Shown in pieces: positions 50,127 to 59,763 of a DNA stretch of 64,000 nt. The stretch is from Solitalea longa (GTDB lineage Bacteria; Bacteroidota; Bacteroidia; Sphingobacteriales; Sphingobacteriaceae), in contig NZ_PQVF01000007.1 of assembly GCF_002920915.1 (NCBI RefSeq), forward strand, positions 248,001 through 312,000, written 5' to 3'. The notes beneath the pieces are model-generated. The model had not been told where the DNA came from and did not search any database. It saw only the letters and a list, made by a program, of their open reading frames with translations. A program made the translations under genes and the position numbers. How positions within the stretch are numbered: position 1 is the stretch's first letter; each line of letters begins with the position of its first letter.

Positions 50127-52229
50127 CTATAGTGTAGCCTGGGCAGGAACTTTTAGCATCTTAGCATTAATCGCAACTATGATTGTGCTCAGGCTCATTA
50201 ACACAGCACCCATTGCCGGACTAAGTATAAATTTTGGATATAAAACACCCGCCGCTAATGGTATGGCAATAATGTTATAACCTACTGCCCAAACTAGGTT
50301 CTGTATCATTTTACGGTAGGTTGCTTTTCCGAAAGTTATCAATTGAACCACATCCTTTGGATCACTGTTTACCAGAATAATATCAGCAGTTTCAGCCGCC
50401 ACATCGGTACCAGAACCAACCGCGATGCCCACATCTGCCTGGGCTAGAGCAGGGGCATCATTTACTCCATCTCCTGTCATTGCTACCCGTTCCCCTTTAT
50501 CTTGAAACTCTTTCAACTTGAGCAGTTTTTCATGGGGTAATACATTGGCAAAATAACCATCCATCCCTAATTTTTGAGCAACAGCCGCTGCTACCTTCTC
50601 GTTGTCACCGGTGAGTAAATATGCTTTTATATTCATTCTCTTTAAATCAGCGATAGATTCTGCGGCTGTTTCCCTAATACTATCGGCTAAAGCAATCAAT
50701 CCAACTGGTTCATTATTTATCAATACAAACGTAACAGTACTAATCGCCTGATCAATGTCCGCTGGAATTTCCGGAATGGATTTGCCTTCCTGTTTAAAAT
50801 AATTGGGGCCGGCAACAACAACTATTTTTTCATTCACTATTCCCTTAACCCCTATACCTTGTATGGACTCAAAGTTTCCAGATTTCCAAAGAGTTAGTTG
50901 TTTTGCTTTCAGCTTCCGTACTATGCCAAGAGCAATGTGGTGTTCAGAGTTTTGTTGCACAGCAGCAGCGTATTGTAATATTTCATCTGCAGAATACTGA
51001 GTTGTTAATGGTTTAACTTCTTGTACCTCATGTGATCCTTTAGTCAACGTCCCTGTTTTGTCAAAAATAATGGTGGTCAGTTTCCTTGCATTTTCAAAAG
51101 CTGTCCGATTTCTAATCAAAAGACCATGAGTTGCAGATAATGTAGTAGAGATAGCCACTACAAGCGGGATAGCCACACCTAAAGCATGAGGGCACGAAGT
51201 AACCATAACGGTTACCATGCGCTCTAAAGCAAAAGAGAGTTCTTTGCCAGAACTTAACCAAATAATTAAAGTCACAACTCCTATGCTGATGGATACAATG
51301 GTTAACCATTTAGCAACTATAGTAGCCAAATTTTGAGTTATAGATTTTGTTCCCTGGGCTTTTTGAACCATTTCAATTACCTTATTCAAGTAGCTGTCGG
51401 TTCCGGCTCCTGTAACATTTACTTTCAAGACTCCATCTCCATTGATTGCCCCTCCAATAACCTTTCCCCCTTTTTCTCTTTTTACTGGTACACTTTCACC
51501 AGTTAACATGCTTTCGTTTACATAAGAATTGCCTTCAATGATCAGCCCGTCGGCAGGGATTTTTTCTCCCGGTTTTATAACTACTATATCATTATTCTTC
51601 AGTTCTTTTAATGAAATATCCTGTACTTCGCCATTTCTTTCCAGATGCACTAAGGCTGGAAGTAACTCTACCAATGATTCCAACGCATTTGAAGCGGCCA
51701 TTTGCGATTTCATTTCAAGCCAATGACCTAATAGCATAATGTCAATCAGCGTAGCCAGTTCCCAGAAAAAATCCATGCCCTTCAACCCAAATACAACCGC
51801 TACACTATAAATGAAAGCTGTTGTAATTGCAACCGCAACAAGAGTCATCATTCCGGGATTGCCTGCGCGTAATTCCCTTACAATTCCTACCAAAAACGGC
51901 CACCCCCCGTAGAAATAGATGGTGGAACTAAGCATTAACAATACGAAATTATCCCCACTGAAAACCAATTCTATCCCCAACCAATGCTGAATCATCCGAG
52001 ACAATAGCAATACAGGTATCGTTAATGCCAGGCAAATCCAAAAACGTTTTAAAAAATCTTCGACATGATGGCCTTTGTGTAGATTATGATCATCATGTTT
52101 GTCATACTGCTTATGATGAGCATGCTTATCATGCTGTTTTTCAGCAGCTACTTTCTCAGCCGATTTTCCCGACACATCCATACCTGGATGATGCTGGTGG
52201 TGTTGGTGATTTTCAGTAGAATGTTCCAT
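50127..52229 (-). CDS. copB: CopB-type copper P-type ATPase
   Basis: A 700-residue P1B-3-type ATPase. N-terminal about 55 residues are His-rich (HHQHHPGMD, HDKHAHHKQYDKHDDH, HKGHH), the metal-collecting tail of CopB. Membrane ion motif is CPH (VTSCPHALGVAIP) rather than CPC, which marks CopB. Catalytic motifs are DKTGTLTKG, TGDN and GVNDAPAL. It should export Cu to the periplasm. ATG 52229 is preferred to the GTG before it. It ends module D and follows the haem-binding gene by 25 nt. Confidence 0.93.
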   Translation of the reverse strand: MEHSTENHQHHQHHPGMDVSGKSAEKVAAEKQHDKHAHHKQYDKHDDHNLHKGHHVEDFLKRFWICLALTIPVLLLSRMIQHWLGIELVFSGDNFVLLMLSSTIYFYGGWPFLVGIVRELRAGNPGMMTLVAVAITTAFIYSVAVVFGLKGMDFFWELATLIDIMLLGHWLEMKSQMAASNALESLVELLPALVHLERNGEVQDISLKELKNNDIVVIKPGEKIPADGLIIEGNSYVNESMLTGESVPVKREKGGKVIGGAINGDGVLKVNVTGAGTDSYLNKVIEMVQKAQGTKSITQNLATIVAKWLTIVSISIGVVTLIIWLSSGKELSFALERMVTVMVTSCPHALGVAIPLVVAISTTLSATHGLLIRNRTAFENARKLTTIIFDKTGTLTKGSHEVQEVKPLTTQYSADEILQYAAAVQQNSEHHIALGIVRKLKAKQLTLWKSGNFESIQGIGVKGIVNEKIVVVAGPNYFKQEGKSIPEIPADIDQAISTVTFVLINNEPVGLIALADSIRETAAESIADLKRMNIKAYLLTGDNEKVAAAVAQKLGMDGYFANVLPHEKLLKLKEFQDKGERVAMTGDGVNDAPALAQADVGIAVGSGTDVAAETADIILVNSDPKDVVQLITFGKATYRKMIQNLVWAVGYNIIAIPLAAGVLYPKFILSPAMGAVLMSLSTIIVAINAKMLKVPAQATL

Positions 52230-52254
52230 CACAACTATAAATATTTGCTATACT

Positions 52255-52719
52255 TTAATTCTCTTGGGAAAGACTATCTTTCAAGTTTTCAACCCAATTC
52301 AGGAGGAGTATCTTATCTTCTTTAGAAAGTTTTGCATTTTTATGGATTAGGGCATAGGCGGGCAGAGGCATAGTTTTATCCTTCACACTGTTCGCTATAG
52401 CCTTTAACTTACTTTGTTGTTTACGTTTGGAATAATTTCCAAACTCATTGAAGTTCAGGTCAGCTTTTCCTTTTTTTATATGTGATGCCAGCCACCAACC
52501 AACAGGCTGAATAGTGGCGTACCATTGATAATTGGTATTGTTGCTATGGCAATCGTAGCAAGCATTTTTTAAAACAACCTGTACATTTTCAGGCAGGTTA
52601 TACATTTTTGTTATATCTGTTGGCAATACCTGCCCGCTTTTATTGCGGGCAGGTTGTATAAACTGAATTCCAATAAATACAAAGAGTAGTGCTAATACTA
52701 TTTTCCTTCCGAGACTCAT
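52255..52719 (-). CDS. Haem-binding domain cytochrome, exported
   Basis: A 154-residue protein: N-terminal signal anchor (MSLGRKIVLALLFVFIGIQF), one c-type haem motif C54-YD-C57-H58 (ACYDCHSN), then WYATIQPVGWWLASHIKKGKADLNFNEF and KTMPLPAYALIHKNAKLS, the pattern of the haem-binding family PF14376. It sits between the copper ATPase and the DUF3347 proteins. It may pass electrons or protect against periplasmic copper. Confidence 0.85.
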   Translation of the reverse strand: MSLGRKIVLALLFVFIGIQFIQPARNKSGQVLPTDITKMYNLPENVQVVLKNACYDCHSNNTNYQWYATIQPVGWWLASHIKKGKADLNFNEFGNYSKRKQQSKLKAIANSVKDKTMPLPAYALIHKNAKLSKEDKILLLNWVENLKDSLSQEN

Positions 52720-52731
52720 GCTACTTGAAGG

Positions 52732-53346
52732 TTATTTAATTTCCTCTTTAACCGATCCGCATGTTAGCATTTGGCTGCCATAATAGGGGTTTTTTATTTC
52801 TTTTGTTTCGCTTAGCCATATAGCGCCCTTTTTGTCGTTGTACATAGGACAATAGTCCTTATACAATGGCTGTCCTCCTCCAAATGATTTAACCAGTTCA
52901 TATACATCTTTACTCAACATATCAAAATGTTCACGTTGATGCTTAAGGTTACCGGTATTCTCTCCAATATGTTCTGCATGTTCTCTTGCATCATCTTCTA
53001 TATCATTATACATTTCGGCTTGTGAGGCGGTTAATGAAACTTTATCAAAATCGGTAAATGCGTTTACCATTTCCTTCCCAGCCGCAGCGGCATCTTTATC
53101 ATTATCTTTCGTTAGGGCGTTTTTCATACTCAAATAGCCGTCAACAATTTTTTTTACTGAAGCTGCAACTTTTGCATTTACACCGGGTGGCGTTGCTAAC
53201 GCCTTTTCTTCTGTGTCGTTAACTGGAGGCTGTGTTTGAGTAGTATCATTACTCATATCGTGACTTTCGTTTGATTTTTTGTTGCCACTGTTGCAGGCAG
53301 TAAAGAATGCTACGCTTAGTGCAGCTATTAAAAATTTATTTTTCAT
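52732..53346 (-). CDS. DUF3347 lipoprotein (first copy)
   Basis: A 204-residue lipoprotein. Lipobox FFTAC; then a Ser/Asn/Thr-rich linker; then the DUF3347 helical domain, ending in YCPMYNDKKGAIWLSETKEI, then NPYYGSQMLTCGSVKEEI. The Cys-Pro-Met and Cys-Gly pair around the domain's end are candidate soft-metal ligands. ATG 53346 is preferred over the longer frame because it carries the lipoprotein signal. DUF3347 domains are also found fused to CusB-type adaptors. The paralogue is the next gene upstream. Confidence 0.85.
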   Translation of the reverse strand: MKNKFLIAALSVAFFTACNSGNKKSNESHDMSNDTTQTQPPVNDTEEKALATPPGVNAKVAASVKKIVDGYLSMKNALTKDNDKDAAAAGKEMVNAFTDFDKVSLTASQAEMYNDIEDDAREHAEHIGENTGNLKHQREHFDMLSKDVYELVKSFGGGQPLYKDYCPMYNDKKGAIWLSETKEIKNPYYGSQMLTCGSVKEEIK

Positions 53347-53431
53347 GTTTTGAGTTTTTATGATTGAATTTTTGTAATAGATTATGTATGTATCACTTGC
53401 TTTCCACATGTGAGCATTTATCCAACCGGTT

Positions 53432-53962
53432 CTATTTTTTTGCCAACGTTTCTTTAACAGAACCGCATTTCATCATTTTATCACCGAAGTAAGGATTTTT
53501 GATCTCTTTTTCGTTCGATAACCAATATCCGCCGTCGTTATTGTTGGCCATCGGGCAATATTCAAGATACACCTCCCCAGTTTTTACACCCGACGCTTTG
53601 ATCAAACGTTCTATATTTTTGGTCAGGTCGTTTAGAACAGCCCTTTGCCCCTCAATTGTGGTTGCGTGTGCCAGTTTTTCAGCTACTACTGTGGCATCTT
53701 TATCGTTTAGCTTGGCGATAGCTGTTTTTAAGGCCCCGGAGGCTTTTTGGGCTTCTTTAACATTGGAGGCCACCAATGCATTTTTTAGATGAATATAATG
53801 CTGGTATACCATGTTCAACTTTTCATTGTTAAATGTTGGATTGCTTCCTCCTTTTTCTTCTGCTATAGTATGTTCGGTATGTTCCTTCGCGTTGCTTTTT
53901 CCGTTGCATGCGACAAACGCTCCTGCTACAAGAGTGATTGCCAAAATTGTGCGTAATTGCAT
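53432..53962 (-). CDS. DUF3347 lipoprotein (second copy)
   Basis: A 176-residue lipoprotein, lipobox FVAC, with the same DUF3347 domain and C-terminal pattern YCPMANNNDGGYWLSNEKEI, then NPYFGDKMMKCGSVKETL as the downstream gene, so the two are tandem paralogues. A His-Glu stretch (EHTEHTIAEE) follows the lipidated cysteine. It is located 49 nt after the adaptor gene and probably binds copper in the periplasm. Confidence 0.86.
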   Translation of the reverse strand: MQLRTILAITLVAGAFVACNGKSNAKEHTEHTIAEEKGGSNPTFNNEKLNMVYQHYIHLKNALVASNVKEAQKASGALKTAIAKLNDKDATVVAEKLAHATTIEGQRAVLNDLTKNIERLIKASGVKTGEVYLEYCPMANNNDGGYWLSNEKEIKNPYFGDKMMKCGSVKETLAKK

Positions 53963-54011
53963 AGTTTGTTTTTAATTATTCTGGTTTGTAAATTTTTTAA
54001 ATATTAATTAA

Positions 54012-55250
54012 TTACATAGCTCCATGTTCATGCCCGGCCATGGGGTCCGTTCCTTTTTTAAGTTTCATCTCACTGTAAAGCAAATATGCTCCGCTGGTCA
54101 CAACCTCATCTCCGTCCTTTAATCCTTGTACAATTAGCACCTGATCAAAATTTTCTATACCGGTTTTTACCATGCGCGGTTCAAACGTATTATCGCCGGT
54201 TTTTATCCACACATGTTCGCCTTTCCCATCGCGCAACACCGCATCTACAGGAAGGGTGATGGCATTTGATGTATTGCCGTATGGTAGTAACATATTGGCC
54301 TGCATACCCGGTTGAAATTGGAGTTTAGAATTTGCCAGCTTGGCCCTTATTGTAATGATCTGCGAGTTGGCGTCGAATTGGGGTGAAATGAAATCAAGTA
54401 CTGATTTAACCGGTTCTGATTCAAAGCCTGCAACTTGTACTGTTACGATAGATTTTTCCTTCAAATTTTCCAACTCATTTGCATACACTTGAGCTTCTAC
54501 CCACAGCTGCTCTAAATTTTCCAGTTTCATCAATACACTTCCTTCACCGACATATTGCCCCTCGATGGCGCTTAACTCCGCAACTATGCCACTGGCCGGA
54601 GCAAGGAAATTGATATAGGGATCAGTTTTTCCGAATTTACGAAGCTTATCGATCTGTCCGGAAGTTTGGCCGTATAGTTCCAACTTCTCTTTAGCAGCAT
54701 CGGCCATTTCACTGTATCGTTTTTCATTCGGAAAGGCCGCCAATTGTTTCAAGGCAAGCAGGTACTCCTGTTCCATGGTCAATAATTGCTCGCTGTAAAT
54801 TTTGTAGAGTGGTTGACCTTTTCGTACCATAACACCAGTTTCCTTCACATAAAGCTGTTCAAGCCGGCCGCTCACTCTGCTAGAAATAACTTCGGTAAAT
54901 TCAGGATTGGTTACAAGTTTCCCATTCAGCACTTTACTGTTCGCAATGCTTCCTTTTCCAACTTTCATTGTATGTATGTTGGCCAGCCTTTGTTGACTTT
55001 CATTAAGCATGATCGATCTGCTGCTGCTCTCTCCTTGGTTCGTCATGGGCACCAGGTCCATCCCGCAGATGGGGCATGTGCCAGGTTTATCCTGTACGAT
55101 CTGCGGATGCATCGGGCAGGTATATTTTGTGCCCGCCTTGGCTTCCGTTTTATGCCCTTCATGATCATGCCTTTTGTCCTTATCGCTGCAGGAACCCAAG
55201 ATAAAAAGAGACAGCAGCATGAGAGCGTTTAAATATCGTTTCGATGTCAT
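54012..55250 (-). CDS. cusB: CusB-type adaptor with heavy-metal-binding domain (first copy)
   Basis: A 412-residue membrane-fusion lipoprotein. Lipobox ILGSC (C21); His-rich segment [11 protein letters not shown]; metal-binding motif [10 protein letters not shown]...[12 protein letters not shown] with C45, H48, C59 and C62; then barrel/hairpin/lipoyl domains ([24 protein letters not shown]). It overlaps the preceding adaptor gene by 4 nt (ATGA), so translation is coupled. The Cys/His motif is known as a metal donor in CusB-like proteins. Confidence 0.93.
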   Translation of the reverse strand: MTSKRYLNALMLLSLFILGSCSDKDKRHDHEGHKTEAKAGTKYTCPMHPQIVQDKPGTCPICGMDLVPMTNQGESSSRSIMLNESQQRLANIHTMKVGKGSIANSKVLNGKLVTNPEFTEVISSRVSGRLEQLYVKETGVMVRKGQPLYKIYSEQLLTMEQEYLLALKQLAAFPNEKRYSEMADAAKEKLELYGQTSGQIDKLRKFGKTDPYINFLAPASGIVAELSAIEGQYVGEGSVLMKLENLEQLWVEAQVYANELENLKEKSIVTVQVAGFESEPVKSVLDFISPQFDANSQIITIRAKLANSKLQFQPGMQANMLLPYGNTSNAITLPVDAVLRDGKGEHVWIKTGDNTFEPRMVKTGIENFDQVLIVQGLKDGDEVVTSGAYLLYSEMKLKKGTDPMAGHEHGAM

Positions 55251-56593
55251 TGCGTGCTTTTTTGATTGTTCAACTTTTCTTTGAATTTCACCAGGCTTTC
55301 ACTGTCGACAAGGAACCAGGCGTTTTCAGCGATCTTGTCGTTTACATCAAGTCCTGATAAAATTTCAATAGAGCCATTTGTATTTATTCCGGAAGTCACC
55401 AGGCGCGGTTCAAATGCGCCCGAGTGCTTTACAAATACCACGCGTTGATTGCCTAATTGTAACACAGCTTGCTTTGGCAGCCACATCCCTTCTTTACTTT
55501 CCGAAGTAATATTACCCCTGATTAATTGGCCCACTCTCCAATTTTTTATATTATTAGTTAAGTAGCTCCGCACCAACAGAAAGTTTTGGCCTTCTTTATA
55601 AAAAGGCTGTACAAGGCTTAGAGTGGCCGAAATCGTTTCTGTGCTATCATCAGCATTGATTAAATTCACCTGCTGCCCTTTTTTAAGTGTTTGAGTTTGA
55701 CTGGAAGGTACATAGAATTCAACCCATAATTTAGTCGGGTTGAAGATCTTAAACACAGTTTCGCCGGCTCCAACGTACTGCCCTTCCCTGATGGTTAGGG
55801 TTTGCCCTGCAGATGTTGGCGTTTGAGAGGTTGAAGCCGTAGTCGCTGATGCAGCTCCCGTTGCTCCTCCCATGTTCGACATACCTCCTCCTGAAGAACT
55901 TTCCGAAGAGGAAGTAGTTGGCGTTGGGCTGGAACTGCTTAAATTATTTTCCGTAATGTATCCGCTGTAAGGGCTATATATCGGGAACGCATGCTGCATT
56001 TTACCCGTCCCGGCAATCTGGTTAACCTGCTGATTCGTAGCTCCAAGCAACAACAGCTTATCTTTTGCACGCCTTATTAAATCTTGGTCATTAGTTTTTA
56101 TTAGATAGATCAGTTCTCGTTGAGCATTCACCAAGTCAGGACTGTAAATATCCATTACACGTTGACCTTTTTTTACAGGTTGATAATTGTAGCGAACATA
56201 CAAACGTTCAATTCGCCCCGGGATGCGTGAAGCAAGTACTTTCCAATTGCGAGTATCATATGTAAGGCTTCCATTTAAGGTCAATTTTATTTTCTTCGAT
56301 CCCTTTTCAGGATAAATAGTTTTGATGTTGCTTACTATGATCTCGTTGGTAGGCTTCACTAATGCGTTCAGATTTAAAGTAGAATCCAATGCCTCTCCGC
56401 CTGCCATCTTTTTCACCAGATCCATTCCACAGATCGGACAGGTTCCCTGTTTATTTTGAACAATTTGAGGATGCATTGGGCAAGTGTATTCCTCAGCTTC
56501 ATCCTTATTGGTTTTTTTTTCGCAATATGAAAGTAGCAGTAATGGCAAGGCCAATAGCGTCAGCAGCAGTTTATTTTTCAAGCTGTTTCTCAT
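55247..56593 (-). CDS. cusB: CusB-type adaptor with heavy-metal-binding domain (second copy)
   Basis: A 448-residue adaptor, lipobox LLLLSYC, with the same motif [10 protein letters not shown]...[10 protein letters not shown] right after the anchor. It is distinguished by a long Ser/Thr/Gly/Ala-rich insertion (about residues 222-268, [19 protein letters not shown] and more) inside the adaptor hairpin, absent from the first copy. It overlaps the TolC gene by 23 nt and the next adaptor by 4 nt. Confidence 0.9.
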   Translation of the reverse strand: MRNSLKNKLLLTLLALPLLLLSYCEKKTNKDEAEEYTCPMHPQIVQNKQGTCPICGMDLVKKMAGGEALDSTLNLNALVKPTNEIIVSNIKTIYPEKGSKKIKLTLNGSLTYDTRNWKVLASRIPGRIERLYVRYNYQPVKKGQRVMDIYSPDLVNAQRELIYLIKTNDQDLIRRAKDKLLLLGATNQQVNQIAGTGKMQHAFPIYSPYSGYITENNLSSSSPTPTTSSSESSSGGGMSNMGGATGAASATTASTSQTPTSAGQTLTIREGQYVGAGETVFKIFNPTKLWVEFYVPSSQTQTLKKGQQVNLINADDSTETISATLSLVQPFYKEGQNFLLVRSYLTNNIKNWRVGQLIRGNITSESKEGMWLPKQAVLQLGNQRVVFVKHSGAFEPRLVTSGINTNGSIEILSGLDVNDKIAENAWFLVDSESLVKFKEKLNNQKSTQ

Positions 56594-57824
56594 AATCCAC
56601 AATCATTTGGTAATACTGTTGTTTTTGTTCCAGGTACTTCATCTGGGCCATGTTCAACGCCTCCCAGCCATCAATCACCAAAGGGAGATCGAGCTTGTTT
56701 TCCTGGTAAGAGATCATCAGCGTTTCAAAACTCTTCTTCAACGCAGGTAGAATGGTCATTTCATAATTCATTAGGTGATGCTCCATGGTATGGATTCCCT
56801 GTTTCATACTGAAGCTCATCCCCGACATTTGATTTAGCATCGCCTGACGCTCTTTCTTCATAGCCTCAATTTCATAATCCATTTGTTTTACGCCCGATTT
56901 GTACATTTTTGATGCCCAGGGCACAATGGGGATGGAGACCATACCCATCAACGTATACTGCTGTGGCATGTGCGGATTGTAACCCGACATGTGATCAAAC
57001 TTGATCTTAAAATCGGGTTTAGCTTCCGACCGCATGGCGGCCTGATTAAGTTTCATGGATTGAATGGTTTCGTTCATTCTTTGTATGTCGCTGCGCACAG
57101 AACTTAAATAGGCTGTATCAGGCAGAACTTCCTCATCATATTTTACTTTGAAGGTGGTATCGATAGTGAAATCAAAATCGTAGGGGACATTCATCAGCCC
57201 TCTCATCCAGTATTTGTTCTCCAGGATTTTAGAAGTTGTTTCAATGAGCATATCATCCACCTCACCGATTCGGCCTTCTGTTTTATAAATGGAGCTCAGC
57301 AGGCCCTGATTGTAGGTGTAGCGAATCTCGCCCAGCTTTTTCATGGTTTGCAGAATCTCCTTGTTTTGCTGAAGAACGACAATCTTTTTGTCGAGTACCA
57401 GCCATTCATAGTATAATTTCTTAGCCTGGCTGCGCAATTCATTGTAGGAAACATTTTTGTTTTGAGTCTCAATACCAGCCTTCGATTTCAAATAATTAGC
57501 CTTCGCATTCAACTTTGCGGGATTTGGAATATCCTGCTCCAGCGAGATCATGAACTGCCCCTGATCATTGGGCTCTTCTGCCATTTGTCCGGGGTAGGGA
57601 GTCATAAATGTTCCGGCACCGGCCATTGGGGCCATCCAAGCTTTGGCTCCCTTGGCCGACTCTTCTACTGCTTTAATCCTGTCGTCGTATTGCAAAAGCT
57701 GTGGGTTATTTTGCTTTATCCGCATTAAAATGCTATCAAGCGTCATAACTCTTTGCTGTGCGAATACCCAGAAAGGCAAAAGAGTAAGGATGGTTATATT
57801 TAGTATTTTTTTAATGCTGCACAT
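56571..57824 (-). CDS. TolC-family outer-membrane efflux protein
   Basis: A 417-residue outer-membrane channel. From ATG 57824: signal peptide MCSIKKILNITILTLLPFWVFAQ, then the two long helical hairpin repeats of the CusC/TolC fold (for example TLDSILMRIKQNNPQLLQYDDRIKAVEESAKGAK). The region PIVPWASKMYKSGVKQM is typical of the metal-efflux subgroup. The frame is open to 57860, but the signal peptide places the start lower. The start region overlaps the end of CusA by 14 nt. Confidence 0.88.
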   Translation of the reverse strand: MCSIKKILNITILTLLPFWVFAQQRVMTLDSILMRIKQNNPQLLQYDDRIKAVEESAKGAKAWMAPMAGAGTFMTPYPGQMAEEPNDQGQFMISLEQDIPNPAKLNAKANYLKSKAGIETQNKNVSYNELRSQAKKLYYEWLVLDKKIVVLQQNKEILQTMKKLGEIRYTYNQGLLSSIYKTEGRIGEVDDMLIETTSKILENKYWMRGLMNVPYDFDFTIDTTFKVKYDEEVLPDTAYLSSVRSDIQRMNETIQSMKLNQAAMRSEAKPDFKIKFDHMSGYNPHMPQQYTLMGMVSIPIVPWASKMYKSGVKQMDYEIEAMKKERQAMLNQMSGMSFSMKQGIHTMEHHLMNYEMTILPALKKSFETLMISYQENKLDLPLVIDGWEALNMAQMKYLEQKQQYYQMIVDYEKQLEK

Positions 57825-59763
57825 CGTGAACCTCCATTTTTCCATGTTTTCGCAGTTCATACTCTTTAGTCATTAAAAAGATAAGTGGCGTAACCAATAA
57901 AATATGGGTTGATGAAGTCAACACACCTCCGATCATCGGCAATACAATCGGTTTCATTACATCACTGCCCACACCCATCGACCATAAAACCGGCACCAAA
58001 CCGAACAAGGCTACTGAAACGGTCATTAGTTTAGGACGGAGACGTTTGGCAGCACCTGCGATCACAAATTCTTTTAATTCTTCGTTAGAAATTGTTTCTC
58101 GTGAATTGCCTTTTAATGTTACTAGTTGGCGCATGGCATCGTTCAAGTAGATCACCATTACCACACCGGTTTCAACAGCAATACCAAACAGCGCGATAAA
58201 TCCAACGGCCACAGCCACCGACAGGTTTACTCCGTAGAAATAAACCATATACGCCCCACCAATCAAGGCAAAAGGTATTGTAATAAGACTGAGGAAGGCT
58301 TCTCGGAGGGATTTGAAAGCAAAATACAACGACAGGAAAATGATCACTAACACGATTGGAAGAATGAGCATTAGTGTACGTTCCCCGCTGATCAGGTTTT
58401 CGTATTGACCGCTCCACTCAACGAAATAGCCGTTGGGCAAATTCAGCTCGTTGTTCAATTTTTTTATCGCCTCATTAACGGTAGTACCCAGATCTCTTTC
58501 CCTAACATTGAACATGACAGCTCCACGCAGAATGGCATTTTCTGAAGTGATCATAGGTGGGCCATCAACAAATTTGATATTAGCTACCGATGAAAGCGGA
58601 ACGATTCCTGCATCCGAAGCGTTGAGCGGAATACGCTTAATTTTCTCTACGCTGTTGCGGTAATCCTGCGCCAGGCGTACATGTATATTAAATCGCTGAC
58701 GACCTTCAATGGTATTAGTGAAAGGGGTTCCGCCCAAGGCTGATTCAACCGTCATATTCACTTCATCAATAGATAAACCATAACGCGTCAGTTTCTCGCG
58801 GTCAATATCGATTTCCAAATATTTGCCGCCGGTAACAGGCTCAACATACAGGTCTTTTACTCCAGGGATGTCCTGCAACAGCGTCTTAACCCTTTCAGAA
58901 ACTAGGGCAATACTATCCAGTCGCTGGCCGTACACTTTTACACCCACATCGGTGCGTATACCTGTTGCCAACATATTGATGCGATTGATGATGGGTTGAG
59001 TCCAGCCGTTTACCACTCCGGGTATTTGAAGCTTAGTATCCAACTCATCAACGAGATCTTTCTTAGTAATGCCCTCCCGCCATTCCGATTTGGGTTTCAG
59101 CATAATGATCGTTTCAATCATGCTGATGGGGGAGTTATCGGTAGCCGTACTGGCCCTGCCCGCTTTGCCCAGCACTTTCTCCACCTCAGGAACAGATTTG
59201 ATGATCTTATCCTGTACCTGCAGTATGCGTTTGGCTTCTGCATTGGAAACATCAGGCAACGTTACCGGCATGAACAGAATGGATTGTTCATCCAACGGAG
59301 GCATAAACTCGCGCCCCATGCTTAATACCAATGGAATACTGATAAGTAGCGCAATAATGTTTAAGCCGATGGTGGTTTTGCGATGCTTTATGCACCAACG
59401 AATTACCGGTTCATAAATTCTTTCTAGAAACCGATTGATAGGGTTTTCCTCATCCGTTTTAAATCTTCCTTTCATGAAAAAGGAAATCATTACCGGCGCT
59501 AAAGTGATCACTAAAAGCGCATCAATGATCATGATGAACGTTTTGGTGTAAGCAAGCGGGTGAAACAGTTTTCCCTCTTGCCCGCTTAGCAGGAATACAG
59601 GTAAGAATGAGGTGATAATGATAATTGTTGAATAAAACACACCTCTTGAAACCTGCTTGCACGATTTTTCAATGATCTCCATGCGCTCTTCGCGGGATAA
59701 CTCAACGTAATCTCGTTCTTTGGAAGAACCGATGCCCAGCCATTTTTTTAGTTTATTCCACAT
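57811..59763 (-). CDS. cusA: CusA-type RND pump, C-terminal part (split)
   Basis: A 650-residue ORF starting MWNKLKKWLGIGSSKERDYVELSREE. It covers the CusA region from the cytoplasmic loop after the fourth membrane helix to the C-terminus: VFYSTIIIITSFLPVFLLSGQEGKLFHPLAYTKTF, the second periplasmic domain, then ALIGGAYMVYFYGVNLSVAVAVGFIALFGIAVETGVVM, and ends HDVQH. The start ATG lies 11 nt inside the upstream ORF and is preceded by AAGGAAA, so it may be translated by restart. Without the N-terminal ORF it would lack part of the proton relay. Confidence 0.9.
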   Translation of the reverse strand: MWNKLKKWLGIGSSKERDYVELSREERMEIIEKSCKQVSRGVFYSTIIIITSFLPVFLLSGQEGKLFHPLAYTKTFIMIIDALLVITLAPVMISFFMKGRFKTDEENPINRFLERIYEPVIRWCIKHRKTTIGLNIIALLISIPLVLSMGREFMPPLDEQSILFMPVTLPDVSNAEAKRILQVQDKIIKSVPEVEKVLGKAGRASTATDNSPISMIETIIMLKPKSEWREGITKKDLVDELDTKLQIPGVVNGWTQPIINRINMLATGIRTDVGVKVYGQRLDSIALVSERVKTLLQDIPGVKDLYVEPVTGGKYLEIDIDREKLTRYGLSIDEVNMTVESALGGTPFTNTIEGRQRFNIHVRLAQDYRNSVEKIKRIPLNASDAGIVPLSSVANIKFVDGPPMITSENAILRGAVMFNVRERDLGTTVNEAIKKLNNELNLPNGYFVEWSGQYENLISGERTLMLILPIVLVIIFLSLYFAFKSLREAFLSLITIPFALIGGAYMVYFYGVNLSVAVAVGFIALFGIAVETGVVMVIYLNDAMRQLVTLKGNSRETISNEELKEFVIAGAAKRLRPKLMTVSVALFGLVPVLWSMGVGSDVMKPIVLPMIGGVLTSSTHILLVTPLIFLMTKEYELRKHGKMEVHDVQH

